The notes: a model not told the origin generated them from the letters alone. A stretch of DNA of 48,564 nucleotides from JAFMKE01 sp964655225 (GCA_964655225.1 CAZZMB010000014.1:1-48564), one strand, 5' to 3'; shown: positions 8,849 to 17,538, counted from the first letter of the stretch. Made by a program: numbers and translations.

Positions 8849-9968
8849 TGCTTAATTTTTTTAAATTCTTTTGTGTAGCGTTAAATATTTTTAAAGCTTC
8901 CTTACTAAACTTACTCTGTTGGTAAATATTAATAAAGTCGCTATATGCTTGAACTGCTTCTACATAATAATCTTGTCGCTCTGCTAAATCCGCATTTTGT
9001 GCTTGAAGGTAATATGTTCGCAGCAATTCAAATTGTGCTTTTTCTTTCAATTCTTCGGCCTGTTCTAAAACTTTCTCACTATCTATAAGTGCTTCGTGCA
9101 CTTCATAAACGTCAAAAACATCCCTCAACTTAGTATCTCTCTTGTCTAGATTATAAATGAGTGCAGATAAATAAGCTCCTCGAATGGCTTGGAAGTGAGA
9201 TTCTTGGGCAGTATTTCTAACACTTGGCAGGAACTCACTGTCCTTATATCTTGAGGCGAATGTGTTGGCATATTTAATAGCCTCTTCATATCGTCCTTGT
9301 TGTTTCGTAACAATACTTTGTTCTGCATACTTGAAAAACGAGGCGACAATTTTGTATTGAATTTCTTCTGGTCCATCGATATCTGGATAATCTATCAACA
9401 AATTCTTGTAAGAAAAAGCTGCTGCTCTGTAGTTTTCCGTCTTAAAGTAAAGCGCAGCAGCTTTCAGTGCTTTCGTCTCTAATTTTAAGCGTAATTCATC
9501 AATTTTATTGTTGCAATAATTTAAGCGAGCGCTCTCAGGATATTGGTTAATAAATACTTGGTATGTTTCAATTGCTTTGTATGTTTCGGTCTGGTCTAAC
9601 CTTGATTTTGGACTTTGCTTGTCGTAGCTTTCTGCATGCATAAACAAACATTCTTCTGCATATTGACTGTAGGGGTGTTTCTGTGTATAATTCTTGAAAT
9701 GATATGCAGACATCACGTAATTACCTTGGTAAAAATGAGCCAAGCAGTAGTAATAATAAACCTCTTCGGTAGTTTTGGACCCCTTATATAGGCCCATCAA
9801 TTCTTCAAAAACAGGTATTGCTTTGAAGTAAGCTCCTTTGTTATACCACTCAAGGGCCTGTGTATATTTTAGGTTGGCATCAGCCGAACGTAATATTTTT
9901 TCAGTAGAAGAACACGCACTAACTAAGAGGAATAAAGCAACAAATATGTACGATATGAATTTTTTCAC
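8841..9968 (-). CDS. bamD: Outer membrane assembly lipoprotein BamD, C-terminally extended
   Basis: TPR lipoprotein of the BAM complex that inserts beta-barrels into the outer membrane. I chose GTG at 9968 (375 aa): this places a normal lipoprotein signal (KKF, hydrophobic core, lipobox VSAC with Cys19) at the N-terminus. An ATG at 10025 would put 19 extra residues before it. A perfect TATCTTTG box sits 6 nt upstream of this GTG. TPR-like helices run through most of the protein, with YYYYCLAHFYQGNYVMSAYHF and a Tyr-Pro-rich pattern typical of BamD. Flavobacterial BamD is usually about 265-280 aa; here roughly 100 extra residues form another helical repeat ending FINIYQQSKFSKEALKIF. Confidence 0.85.
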   Translation of the reverse strand: MKKFISYIFVALFLLVSACSSTEKILRSADANLKYTQALEWYNKGAYFKAIPVFEELMGLYKGSKTTEEVYYYYCLAHFYQGNYVMSAYHFKNYTQKHPYSQYAEECLFMHAESYDKQSPKSRLDQTETYKAIETYQVFINQYPESARLNYCNNKIDELRLKLETKALKAAALYFKTENYRAAAFSYKNLLIDYPDIDGPEEIQYKIVASFFKYAEQSIVTKQQGRYEEAIKYANTFASRYKDSEFLPSVRNTAQESHFQAIRGAYLSALIYNLDKRDTKLRDVFDVYEVHEALIDSEKVLEQAEELKEKAQFELLRTYYLQAQNADLAERQDYYVEAVQAYSDFINIYQQSKFSKEALKIFNATQKNLKKLSNG

Positions 9969-9974
9969 AGTCTG

Positions 9975-9982
9975 CAAAGATA
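9975..9982 (-). promoter_or_regulatory. -7 promoter box of the bamD operon
   Basis: Minus strand reads TATCTTTG, a perfect TAnnTTTG match, 6 nt before the proposed bamD GTG. It supports that start and implies a leaderless or nearly leaderless message for bamD-rpoZ-coaC-coaB-porD. A good -33 TTG at the right distance was not found. Confidence 0.5.
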
Positions 9983-10114
9983 TGAATTTATTGGCATTTA
10001 GCATAGTTTTCAACATTTTTTCCAAATGTAAATATGCTTTTTTTGTTGGTGGGTCCGCTGTTAAAAAACGCTAAACCGCGGTTTTAGTATAAATGGACAG
10101 GACAATGCTTCGGG

Positions 10115-10143
10115 TTTGTAATTTGCAGATTTCCCTATCTTTG
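10115..10143 (+). promoter_or_regulatory. Promoter of methylmalonyl-CoA mutase
   Basis: -33 TTTG (10115-10118), 17-nt spacer, -7 TATCTTTG (10136-10143). The mutase ATG begins 4 nt after the -7 box and is preceded directly by an in-frame TAG, so no longer N-terminus is possible. Transcription should start at or just inside the start codon. Confidence 0.65.
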
Positions 10144-10147
10144 CTAG

Positions 10148-12148
10148 ATGAGCCATTCGTTAAAAGAATACACTGCTGGCATTCCTCCATATTTACGAGG
10201 GCCATATAGTACGATGTATACTATTCGTCCATGGACGATTCGCCAATACGCTGGCTTTTCCACTGCAGAAGAAAGCAATGCATTTTATCGTCGGAATTTA
10301 GCTGCGGGGCAAAAGGGCTTGTCTGTTGCCTTTGACTTAGCCACCCATCGAGGATATGATAGTGATCACCCCCGTGTTCCGGGTGACGTAGGTATGGCGG
10401 GAGTAGCCATTGACTCCATTGAGGATATGAAAATACTTTTTGATGGGATTCCTCTAGATAAAATGTCGGTATCCATGACAATGAATGGTGCGGTGCTTCC
10501 TGTAATGGCTTTTTACATTGCTGCAGCCAAAGAACAAGGGGTTAGTTTAGTAGAGCTCACCGGAACAATACAAAACGACATTTTAAAAGAGTTTATGGTT
10601 CGGAATACCTACATTTATCCGCCTAAGCACAGTATGCGTATTATTGGAGACATCTTTAAATACTCCTCTCAAAACATGCCAAAATTCAACTCTATTTCTA
10701 TTAGCGGTTACCATATGCAAGAAGCAGGTGCTACTCCTGAAATTGAATTAGCCTACACTCTTGCCGATGGGCTAGAGTATATAAAAACCGGCATAGCAGC
10801 TGGTTTGGATATTGATAATTTTGCGCCTCGCTTATCCTTTTTTTGGGCAATAGGCATGGAACACTTTAAGGAGATTGCAAAAATGAGAGCCGCAAGAGTT
10901 TTGTGGGCAAAGATCGTTAAGCGGTTCAATCCAAAAAACCCTAAATCAATGGCACTTCGGACCCATTGCCAAACCTCGGGGTATAGCCTTACCGAGCAAG
11001 ACCCATACAACAATGTAGCTCGAACCAGTATTGAAGCATTGAGCGCGGTGTTTGGTGGCACGCAGTCCCTGCACACCAACTCCTTTGATGAAGCCATTGC
11101 CTTGCCGACTGATTTTTCCGCTCGAATTGCCAGAAATACACAAAAATATATACAAGAAGAAACGCACATTACCCGAGCTATCGACCCTTGGGGTGGGTCT
11201 ACGTATGTTGAAGAGCTCACCGAACAAATAATAGAAGATGCCTGGAAGCTCATCGAAGAAGTTGAGGAACTTGGGGGTATGAGTAAAGCTATTGAAAGTG
11301 GCTTACCGAAGATGCGTATTGAAGAAGCTGCTGCAAAGAAGCAAGCAAGAATTGATTCTGGCGAAGATGTTATTGTTGGTGTCAATAACTATTTGACTGA
11401 AGACAAACAGGAATTTGAAATATTAGCCATTAACAATAAGCAGGTAAGAGAAGGGCAAATAGCAAGGTTGGTGAAACTGAGGGCATCTAGAGATAGCCAT
11501 GCTGTTGATGCGATTCTTGATCAAATAGAAAAGGCGGCTAAAAACGGAGAAGGCAATTTATTAGCTTTGGCTGTTGAAGCAGCAGAAAAACGGGCTACGC
11601 TAGGTGAAATATCCTTGGCTTTAGAAAATGCCTTTGGCCGTTATAAGGCTGTCATAAATAGTATTTCTGGTGTATATTCAAGTGAAATGAAGAATAATGA
11701 AACATTTAAGAAGGCACGAAAATCGGCGGATGAGTTTGCTGAGGCCGATGGTCGTCGACCGAGAATTCTAGTTGCTAAGATGGGGCAGGATGGTCATGAC
11801 AGAGGTGCAAAAGTAATCGCTACCGGCTTTGCTGACTTAGGCTTTGATGTAGATGTGGGTCCTTTATTTCAAACGCCTAAAGAGGTCGCTCTTCAGGCAG
11901 CAGAAAACGACGTACACATCCTTGGTGTTAGTAGTTTGGCTAATGGGCACAAAACCTTAGTTCCTGAAGTTATTGCTGAATTAATAGCATTAGGTCGGGC
12001 AGATATTATGGTGGTTGCTGGAGGTGTAATTCCACAGCAAGATTATGATTTCTTGTTTGAAAATGGTGTAGCGTTTGTTTTTGGCCCAGGAACCAAAATT
12101 CCTGAAGCTGCAATTGGTGTATTGCAAAAATTAATGAGTCAGCTGTAG
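10148..12148 (+). CDS. Methylmalonyl-CoA mutase large subunit, short N-terminus
   Basis: Adenosylcobalamin enzyme interconverting (R)-methylmalonyl-CoA and succinyl-CoA. The 666-aa product has the TIM-barrel substrate domain and a C-terminal B12 domain with DGHDRG (axial His about residue 550). Residues that define methylmalonyl specificity in the P. shermanii enzyme are kept: Tyr34 in RQYAGFS (Tyr89) and Arg152 in VRNTY (Arg207), plus His189 in GYHMQ (His244); isobutyryl-CoA mutases carry Phe and Gln at the first two. The offset to that enzyme is 55, so the N-terminal arm that wraps the partner subunit is almost absent. No small-subunit gene (mutA) is adjacent. It stands alone, divergent from bamD. 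Confidence 0.93.
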   Translation: MSHSLKEYTAGIPPYLRGPYSTMYTIRPWTIRQYAGFSTAEESNAFYRRNLAAGQKGLSVAFDLATHRGYDSDHPRVPGDVGMAGVAIDSIEDMKILFDGIPLDKMSVSMTMNGAVLPVMAFYIAAAKEQGVSLVELTGTIQNDILKEFMVRNTYIYPPKHSMRIIGDIFKYSSQNMPKFNSISISGYHMQEAGATPEIELAYTLADGLEYIKTGIAAGLDIDNFAPRLSFFWAIGMEHFKEIAKMRAARVLWAKIVKRFNPKNPKSMALRTHCQTSGYSLTEQDPYNNVARTSIEALSAVFGGTQSLHTNSFDEAIALPTDFSARIARNTQKYIQEETHITRAIDPWGGSTYVEELTEQIIEDAWKLIEEVEELGGMSKAIESGLPKMRIEEAAAKKQARIDSGEDVIVGVNNYLTEDKQEFEILAINNKQVREGQIARLVKLRASRDSHAVDAILDQIEKAAKNGEGNLLALAVEAAEKRATLGEISLALENAFGRYKAVINSISGVYSSEMKNNETFKKARKSADEFAEADGRRPRILVAKMGQDGHDRGAKVIATGFADLGFDVDVGPLFQTPKEVALQAAENDVHILGVSSLANGHKTLVPEVIAELIALGRADIMVVAGGVIPQQDYDFLFENGVAFVFGPGTKIPEAAIGVLQKLMSQL

Positions 12149-12438
12149 TTTAACTGATATGATGTAACTAACTTTTCATTAAAATAAAAAAACCATAGCA
12201 CCAGTTATTCAAAACCTCCTTTACTATGCGACTCGCATATATACCCACGGTATTCTTAGGGTTTAAGCTTGTTGGTGGCTACAAAGCAATAAGTGAACCC
12301 TTAGTACGACTTTCTTTAGGCATACGTCCAAGATATCTTCGGACGTCCTAGTGCAAGAAAACTCATTCCTCATACCCGACACAGAGTTTTTCGGCTCATC
12401 TTCGTTCTAAATTTATTTTAAACCCAAAATAATTAATT
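12149..12438. other. Intergenic region with hairpins upstream of the barrel gene
   Basis: About 290 bp without a convincing gene. It holds a 13-bp palindrome ATGCGACTCGCAT (12226-12238), a distant pair AGGGTT/AACCCT around 12258-12305, and a strong hairpin 12324-12346 (ACGTCC AAG, loop ATAT, CTT C GGACGT, one bulge). None is followed by a T tract, so they are not simple terminators. A weak -7-like TAAATTTA (12408-12415) could drive the barrel gene. Possibly a structured 5' leader or small RNA; see findings. Confidence 0.35.
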
Positions 12439-12722
12439 ATGAAAAANNNNNNNNNNNNNNNNNNNNNNNNNNNNNNNNNNNNNNNNNNNNNNNNNNNNNN
12501 NNNNNNNNNNNNNNNNNNNNNNNNNNNNNNNNNNNNNNNNNNNNNNTGAGTATTTATGTAAGTAAAAAAATTGCATTAGAAGCTAATTATGGTTTCTTAG
12601 GCTATACTTCTTCAAGTTCTACAACTGAAGCAGCCGGTGTTGAAACTAAAACAAGTCAGGGAAGTTTTGGATTAAACTTAAATCCTAACACTATCCGTTT
12701 AGGTGTATCTGTATTGTTTTAA
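12439..12722 (+). CDS. Outer-membrane beta-barrel protein, interrupted by assembly gap
   Basis: Only the first three codons (ATG AAA AAn) and the last roughly 58 codons are present; 100 N (12447-12546) replace the middle. The C-terminal part reads as alternating strand residues (IYVSKKIALEANYGF, then SQGSFGLNLNP and TIRLGVSVLF) and ends in Phe, the barrel-insertion signal recognised by BAM. This matches the small OmpA/OmpX-like barrels (about 180-220 aa) common in flavobacteria. The reading frame across the N run does not close (284 nt), as expected for a gap of arbitrary size; the real missing length is probably a few hundred bases. A terminator follows. Confidence 0.7.
12447..12546. other. 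Assembly gap (100 N), real
   Basis: Exactly 100 N. The two flanks share no sequence, unlike the other two gaps in the window, so bases are truly missing, within the barrel gene. Confidence 0.9.
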
Positions 12723-12740
12723 ACTATTTATTTAATTCTT

Positions 12741-12780
12741 CGAAAAGCCGCTCACTGAATTGTGAGCGGCTTTTTGTTTT
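12741..12780. terminator. Bidirectional intrinsic terminator
   Basis: Stem AAAAGCCGCTCAC / GTGAGCGGCTTTT with loop TGAATT, A run on one side and T run on the other. It serves the barrel gene (plus) and the convergent methyltransferase gene (minus). Confidence 0.9.
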
Positions 12781-13976
12781 TAGGCTTTGCGCTCTAACAC
12801 CGCAATATAAAAACCGTCGTTGCCTGTAATGTGCGGTAGCAAAGTCTGCTCAGTGAGCAAAGTAAACTCTCCGTTGTTTGTTAAAAATTTTTCTACTTGC
12901 TGTTCATTCTCTTGAGGCAGAATGGAACAGGTTGCATAAACCATTCTTCCCCCCTTTCGAAGGACCTTGCTGTAGGTTTGTAATATTTCTGCTTGCTCCT
13001 TTGTGATGCGATCGATAAAATCTTGATCGAGTTTCCATTTAGCATCAGGGTTTCGCTTCAAAACACCCAGTCCACTGCACGGTGCATCAATCAGTAAAGC
13101 ATCGGCTCCATCTTTTAAGCGCTTAATTGTCTTTGCTATTATTAGTCTTGTTTCAACATTATGTGCTCCCGCACGGCGTGCTCTGCGCTTCAACTCTTTC
13201 AATTTCCATTCATATATATCCAATGCTATAAGTTGTCCTTTATTTTGCATAAGTGCTGCTAAATGCAATGTTTTACCTCCCGCTCCTGCACATACATCCA
13301 TTACGCGCATGCCAGGTTTAGGCGCTAAGGCCTTCGCAACAAGCTGTGAAGAAATGTCTTGAACTTCAAACCACCCATCTTGAAAGGCGGCAGTTCTAAA
13401 TAAATTTTTCCGTTGCTTGATTTGTATGGCATTCTCTTGCCCTGAAACACTTACCGCTTCTATCCCCTCAACTTCTAGCGAATTAATTACATTTTCTGGA
13501 GTAGTTTTAAGTGTATTAACTCTCAAATAAACCTCGGCCTGTTCATTTAAAGCAGCCAAAATTTCAACCGTTTCATTTCCATAGGCTTTTTCAATAAGAC
13601 CAAACAACCAATCAGGTACTGATTGTTCTATTGCTGGGTTGTCTATTTTCTTTGAAAATCTTTCTTCAATTTTGCGAAAATCAATGCCCTTAAACTCATC
13701 AAAAAGTGGGACTTCATATTCTTTGGTAAGTAGATATGCCGCTATCAAATTGTAAATGTTTGTGCGTTGTACTTCCTCGTCCATATAAAAAGCCAGCTTT
13801 CGCTTCCATCTTATAATATCATAGAATGATTCTGCTACAAAGGCCCTGTCTTTACTGCCCCATTTTTTATTTGCCTTTAGGGTTTTTTCGATGACCTTAT
13901 CTGCATATTTATCGCTAAAAAGTGCTTCACTCAGTGCTTGTCTTAAGCCAATAATCAATACTCGATGTAGTCTCAT
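12780..13976 (-). CDS. RsmB/NOP2/Sun-family rRNA (cytosine-C5) methyltransferase
   Basis: Transfers a methyl group from S-adenosylmethionine to C5 of cytosine in rRNA. The 398-aa product has an N-terminal helical, NusB-like region (about 1-140) and a Rossmann methyltransferase domain. SAM motif I is DVCAGAGGKTL, motif IV is DAPCSGLGVLKRNPDAKW, and motif VI is ATCSILPQEN; the two Cys of motifs IV and VI are the product-release and catalytic residues of this family. The architecture resembles RsmB of E. coli (429 aa), but the exact target base cannot be told. The ATG at 13976 gives MRLHRVLI; the stop abuts a shared terminator. Confidence 0.9.
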   Translation of the reverse strand: MRLHRVLIIGLRQALSEALFSDKYADKVIEKTLKANKKWGSKDRAFVAESFYDIIRWKRKLAFYMDEEVQRTNIYNLIAAYLLTKEYEVPLFDEFKGIDFRKIEERFSKKIDNPAIEQSVPDWLFGLIEKAYGNETVEILAALNEQAEVYLRVNTLKTTPENVINSLEVEGIEAVSVSGQENAIQIKQRKNLFRTAAFQDGWFEVQDISSQLVAKALAPKPGMRVMDVCAGAGGKTLHLAALMQNKGQLIALDIYEWKLKELKRRARRAGAHNVETRLIIAKTIKRLKDGADALLIDAPCSGLGVLKRNPDAKWKLDQDFIDRITKEQAEILQTYSKVLRKGGRMVYATCSILPQENEQQVEKFLTNNGEFTLLTEQTLLPHITGNDGFYIAVLERKA

Positions 13977-14096
13977 AAATTAAAGTTTAAAATTCAGCAT
14001 AGCCCTCAGTTGGAGAGATTCTGTTGAGAGGTGTTTTGGCTTGAGGAAGGATTTACATGCAAGGTAGCAACCCTTCTTAAAATTTTGAATTTGTAA

Positions 14097-15488
14097 TTAT
14101 ACGTGTATGGCCCTATCTTCTGTAGCTGCAAGGCAGGCTTCTTTAAATGCTTCACTGTAGGTCGGGTGTGGATGGCTCATACGGCAGACATCTTCAGCGC
14201 TTGCTCGATATTCCATAGCTACAACTCCTTCCATAATTAAATCGGCTGCTCGAGCACCCACTATATGGACACCTAAGATTTCATCTGTCTTTTCATCTGC
14301 AAGAATTTTTACAAAGCCATCGATATCCATACTCGCTCGCGCTCTACCCAATGCTCGATAAGGAAATTTGCCTGATTTATATGCTGTTTTTGCTTCTTTC
14401 AATTCCTCTTCGGTAGCACCCACTCCTGCTGCCTCTGGCCAAGTGTAACAAACACCGGGAATCATATTATAATGAATGTGTGGTTTTTGTCCGGCGATTA
14501 CCTCAGCTACAAAAACCCCTTCTTCCTCCGCCTTGTGCGCTAGCATCGCCCCCTTTACCACATCGCCCAGGGCATAAATACCCGGCACCTTTGTTTGCAA
14601 TTGACCATCTGTTTCGATGCGACCTCGGTCATCTGTTTCAATTCCAACATTTTCCAAACCTAAGCCTTCTGTATACGGTTTTCGGCCGACAGCAACTAGG
14701 CAATAATCGCCTTTAAACTCGACTTCTTTGCCTTTTTTATTTTCAGCCTTAACAGTAACCGTTTTCCCCTTTACGTTAACCTTGCTTACCTTGGTACTTA
14801 ACTCAAACTTCATTCCTTGCTTCGCAAAAATTCTTTTTAAATCTTTACTAATGTCTCCATCCATTCCCGGTGTTAATCGATTGGCGTATTCCACAACCGT
14901 GACTTGAGACCCTAGGCGCAAATACACAGAACCCATTTCCAAGCCTATAATTCCGCCGCCAATAATTAAAAGGTGCTTGGGTACTTCAGGCAGTTTTAAT
15001 GCTTCCGTTGAAGTAATTACCCTTTTCTTATCAATTTTAGCAAAAGGCAAGTGGATAGGCTTAGATCCCGTGGCAATAATTATCTTTTCAGCAGTAATTT
15101 CATCCTTGCCATTAATCATTATCGTATTCTTATCTTTAAATGATCCTACACCAATTAGCACCTCTACTTTATTCTTCTTCATTAAAAATTCAATGCCATC
15201 GCAAGTTTGCTTGACCACGTTGTCTTTGCGAGCTATCATTTTAGGAAAATCTAAGCTTGCTTCCTTCACATTAATTCCATGTTCTGCAAATTCATGATTC
15301 ATCTTATTATAATGCTCTGAGCTGTCCAATAAAGCCTTACTGGGAATACAACCAACATTTAAGCAAGTGCCCCCTAAAGTCTCATATTTTTCAATAATGG
15401 CGGTTTTAAATCCGAGTTGGGCACAGCGAATAGCGGCAACATACCCACCGGGACCGGAGCCAATAATTGCAACATCGTATTTTGACAT
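14097..15488 (-). CDS. lpdA: Dihydrolipoyl dehydrogenase (E3)
   Basis: Flavoprotein that reoxidises dihydrolipoamide with NAD+ in pyruvate, 2-oxoglutarate and branched-chain 2-oxoacid dehydrogenases and in glycine cleavage. The 463-aa product has the FAD GxGxxG (IGSGPGGYVAA), the redox disulfide GGTCLNVGCIPSK, the NAD-binding IIGGGIIGLEMGS, the second FAD motif YALGDVV, and the C-terminal catalytic HPHPTYSE. It is a complete, standard-length enzyme in its own transcription unit; the E1/E2 partners are not in this window. Confidence 0.97.
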   Translation of the reverse strand: MSKYDVAIIGSGPGGYVAAIRCAQLGFKTAIIEKYETLGGTCLNVGCIPSKALLDSSEHYNKMNHEFAEHGINVKEASLDFPKMIARKDNVVKQTCDGIEFLMKKNKVEVLIGVGSFKDKNTIMINGKDEITAEKIIIATGSKPIHLPFAKIDKKRVITSTEALKLPEVPKHLLIIGGGIIGLEMGSVYLRLGSQVTVVEYANRLTPGMDGDISKDLKRIFAKQGMKFELSTKVSKVNVKGKTVTVKAENKKGKEVEFKGDYCLVAVGRKPYTEGLGLENVGIETDDRGRIETDGQLQTKVPGIYALGDVVKGAMLAHKAEEEGVFVAEVIAGQKPHIHYNMIPGVCYTWPEAAGVGATEEELKEAKTAYKSGKFPYRALGRARASMDIDGFVKILADEKTDEILGVHIVGARAADLIMEGVVAMEYRASAEDVCRMSHPHPTYSEAFKEACLAATEDRAIHV

Positions 15489-15889
15489 AAATCTTTCTTT
15501 TAGTGTTCAAAAACAAAAGTAAAAGTAAATAACTACTTTAAGCTAAAGAATTCAGAAAAAGAACACCGTTCAAGCCAACTTGGTTCTGTTAAAAATTCTC
15601 TGAAGAAAAAATAATTTTAAAGCAGCCCTCATTTCGCCAGGCACCTCTATAATCCACGCGCCCTTGGCTCTCCCTTTTATTCCTGTTATTACTTGGCTTA
15701 ATTTTAAATACTTGCCAAATTTAAACTGATTATCAATAACTTACAAGGGCTCAGATAAAAAACAATTACTGTTTATTGTTTGTAAGCTCAAATAAGCTTA
15801 TCTTTGCAGTCCGATTTTTTAGTCAACTTCGCTTTAAGGCGATAATTTAACTGGAAATCAACAACTTATAACAAAAGAAAATTAAAAAC
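15489..15889. other. Intergenic region, lpdA / rplM divergent
   Basis: About 400 bp. It contains the rplM promoter (15779-15806) and an 83-nt rplM leader with a short TCGC/GCGA hairpin at about 15828-15841 and an A-rich stretch before the GTG. I see no gene or repeat in the remaining part (15489-15775). Confidence 0.6.
15779..15806 (+). promoter_or_regulatory. Promoter of the rplM-rpsI-rpsB operon
   Basis: -33 TTTG (15779-15782) and -7 TATCTTTG (15799-15806) with a 16-nt spacer, in the Bacteroidota form. It leaves a leader of about 80 nt before rplM, long for this genome and so possibly regulatory. Confidence 0.65.
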
Positions 15890-16330
15890 GTGAATACATC
15901 AAGTTACAAAACTAAGTTTGCAAATGCACAAACTCACCAAAGAGAGTGGTTTGTTGTAGATGCTACAAACAAAACCCTGGGTAGAATGTGCACAGAGATT
16001 GCGACTATCCTTAAAGGTAAACACAAAGCCTCTTACACCCCGCATTTTGATGCTGGCGATAATGTAATTGTTTTAAATGCTGATAAAATTCATTTATCAG
16101 GGAATAAGTGGGATCAAAAAACCTACGTGCGATATACGGGCTATCCCGGAGGTCAACGTAAGGTTATTGCCAAAGATTTAAACAAAAAGAAGCCTATTGC
16201 TATTGTTGAAAACGCAGTAAGGGGTATGCTTCCAAAAAACAGATTGGGTAGAGCGATGTTTAGAAAATTATTTGTTTACGAAGGGGCCGAGCATCCACAT
16301 ACCGCTCAAAAACCTCAAACATTAAGTTAA
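15890..16330 (+). CDS. rplM: 50S ribosomal protein L13
   Basis: Early-assembling protein of the large ribosomal subunit. The 146-aa product shows the L13 signature: WFVVDATNKTLGRM, GDNVIVLNADKIHLSGNKW, and VRGMLPKNRLGRAMFRKLFVYEGAEHPH. The start is GTG at 15890 (VNTSSYKT), fitting the usual start of flavobacterial L13. It is first gene of the operon with rpsI (4 nt downstream) and rpsB. Confidence 0.97.
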   Translation: MNTSSYKTKFANAQTHQREWFVVDATNKTLGRMCTEIATILKGKHKASYTPHFDAGDNVIVLNADKIHLSGNKWDQKTYVRYTGYPGGQRKVIAKDLNKKKPIAIVENAVRGMLPKNRLGRAMFRKLFVYEGAEHPHTAQKPQTLS

Positions 16331-16334
16331 TATT

Positions 16335-16721
16335 ATGGAAAAGAATATAGCGATAGGAAGACGTAAGGCTTCAGTAGCCCGAGTTTTTATCAGTAAGGGT
16401 AAAGGTAAGGTAACCGTAAATGGGAAAGATTTAAAAGACTACTTCTCGGTAGACTTTTTGCAGAACAAGGTTTTAGAGCCATTAGTTGCGACTGAAAACA
16501 CTAAAAGTTTCAACTTCACAGTGAACGTTGCAGGTGGCGGCATCAAGGGACAGGCTGAAGCAATTCAGTTGGGTATTTCTAGAGCACTTCTATTGGTAGA
16601 CGAAGAATATCGAATAGCACTTAAGCCTCTTAGAATGCTTACAAGAGATGCAAGAGTAGTAGAGCGTAAGAAGCCTGGCTTCAGAAAAGCGCGTAAGAAA
16701 GAACAATTTAGTAAGCGTTAA
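16335..16721 (+). CDS. rpsI: 30S ribosomal protein S9
   Basis: Small-subunit protein whose C-terminal basic tail reaches the P-site tRNA. The 128-aa product has GRRKASVARVFI, the VAGGGIKGQAEAIQLGISRAL core and the conserved ending RDARVVERKKPGFRKARKKEQFSKR-type tail (final KR). Translated right after rplM, with which it is normally paired. Confidence 0.97.
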   Translation: MEKNIAIGRRKASVARVFISKGKGKVTVNGKDLKDYFSVDFLQNKVLEPLVATENTKSFNFTVNVAGGGIKGQAEAIQLGISRALLLVDEEYRIALKPLRMLTRDARVVERKKPGFRKARKKEQFSKR

Positions 16722-16751
16722 TATTATAAGGCAAGTACAAGAAATTTAATC

Positions 16752-17537
16752 ATGGAAAGAATAGATCAAAAAGAATTGTTGAAGGCCGGTGTTCATTTCG
16801 GGCACTTAAAAAGAAAGTGGAACCCTAAAATGTTGCAATACATTTTTATGGAGAAAAAGGGAATTCATTTAATTGACCTGAATAAAACATCCGATAAATT
16901 ATTGGAAGCTGCTGCTGCGATGAAACAAATTACCGCCTCTGGCAGAAAAATTATGTTTGTTGCTACTAAAAAGCAAGCTAAAGAAACTGTTAAAGAAATT
17001 TCAAAAAGCATTAACATGCCTTTCGTGACCGAAAGATGGCTTGGGGGAATGTTAACTAATTTTGGTACGATCAGAAAGTCAATCAAGAAAATGCAAACTA
17101 TTGAGAAAATCTTAGCAGATACAAGCGCTACAGGTTTAACCAAAAAAGAGCGTTTAATGATGACTCGCCAAAGAGAAAAACTGAATACGGTATTAGGTGG
17201 TATTGAGCAATTGAATCGCTTACCTGCAGCAATATTTGTGGTGGATATCAATCATGAGCATATTGCGATTAAAGAAGCTAAAAAACTAGGTATTAGAACG
17301 TTTGGAATGGTAGACACCAACTCTAATCCTAACTTAGTGGATTTTGCTATCCCAGCTAACGACGATGCCTCAAAATCGATTGAAATAATCACCAACTATC
17401 TCGCTGAAGCAGTCAGAGAAGGTTTGGCTGAGCGTCAGTCTATGAAAGACAAGGAAAAAGTAGAGGAAGCTAAAACTCAAGAGGAAGAAACTGCAACTGA
17501 AGAGACTGCAGCTGAAGAGACCGCTGAAACGAAGTAA
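16752..17537 (+). CDS. rpsB: 30S ribosomal protein S2
   Basis: Small-subunit protein needed for bS1 binding and translation initiation. The 261-aa product has the S2 signatures AGVHFGHLKRKWNPKM and RWLGGMLTNFGTIRKS, and VVDINHEHIAIKEAKKLGI. After the core (about residue 230) it carries an acidic tail of about 30 residues with imperfect repeats of the pattern EETA (EETATEETAAEETAETK), a feature variable among Bacteroidota. The last 21 nt of the gene, including the stop, recur after the N run at 17639, which indicates an assembly overlap rather than missing coding sequence. Confidence 0.97.
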   Translation: MERIDQKELLKAGVHFGHLKRKWNPKMLQYIFMEKKGIHLIDLNKTSDKLLEAAAAMKQITASGRKIMFVATKKQAKETVKEISKSINMPFVTERWLGGMLTNFGTIRKSIKKMQTIEKILADTSATGLTKKERLMMTRQREKLNTVLGGIEQLNRLPAAIFVVDINHEHIAIKEAKKLGIRTFGMVDTNSNPNLVDFAIPANDDASKSIEIITNYLAEAVREGLAERQSMKDKEKVEEAKTQEEETATEETAAEETAETK

Positions 17538-17538
17538 A

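Noticed and set aside
10753..11385. 210-codon minus-strand frame inside the mutase gene
   Set aside because: Antisense shadow of a conserved gene; Ser/Ile-rich composition without motif, and it has no promoter.
12226..12351. 41-codon frame upstream of the barrel gene
   Set aside because: No ribosome site or promoter box at a usable distance, it overlaps the hairpins, and codon use is unlike the neighbours; kept as intergenic.
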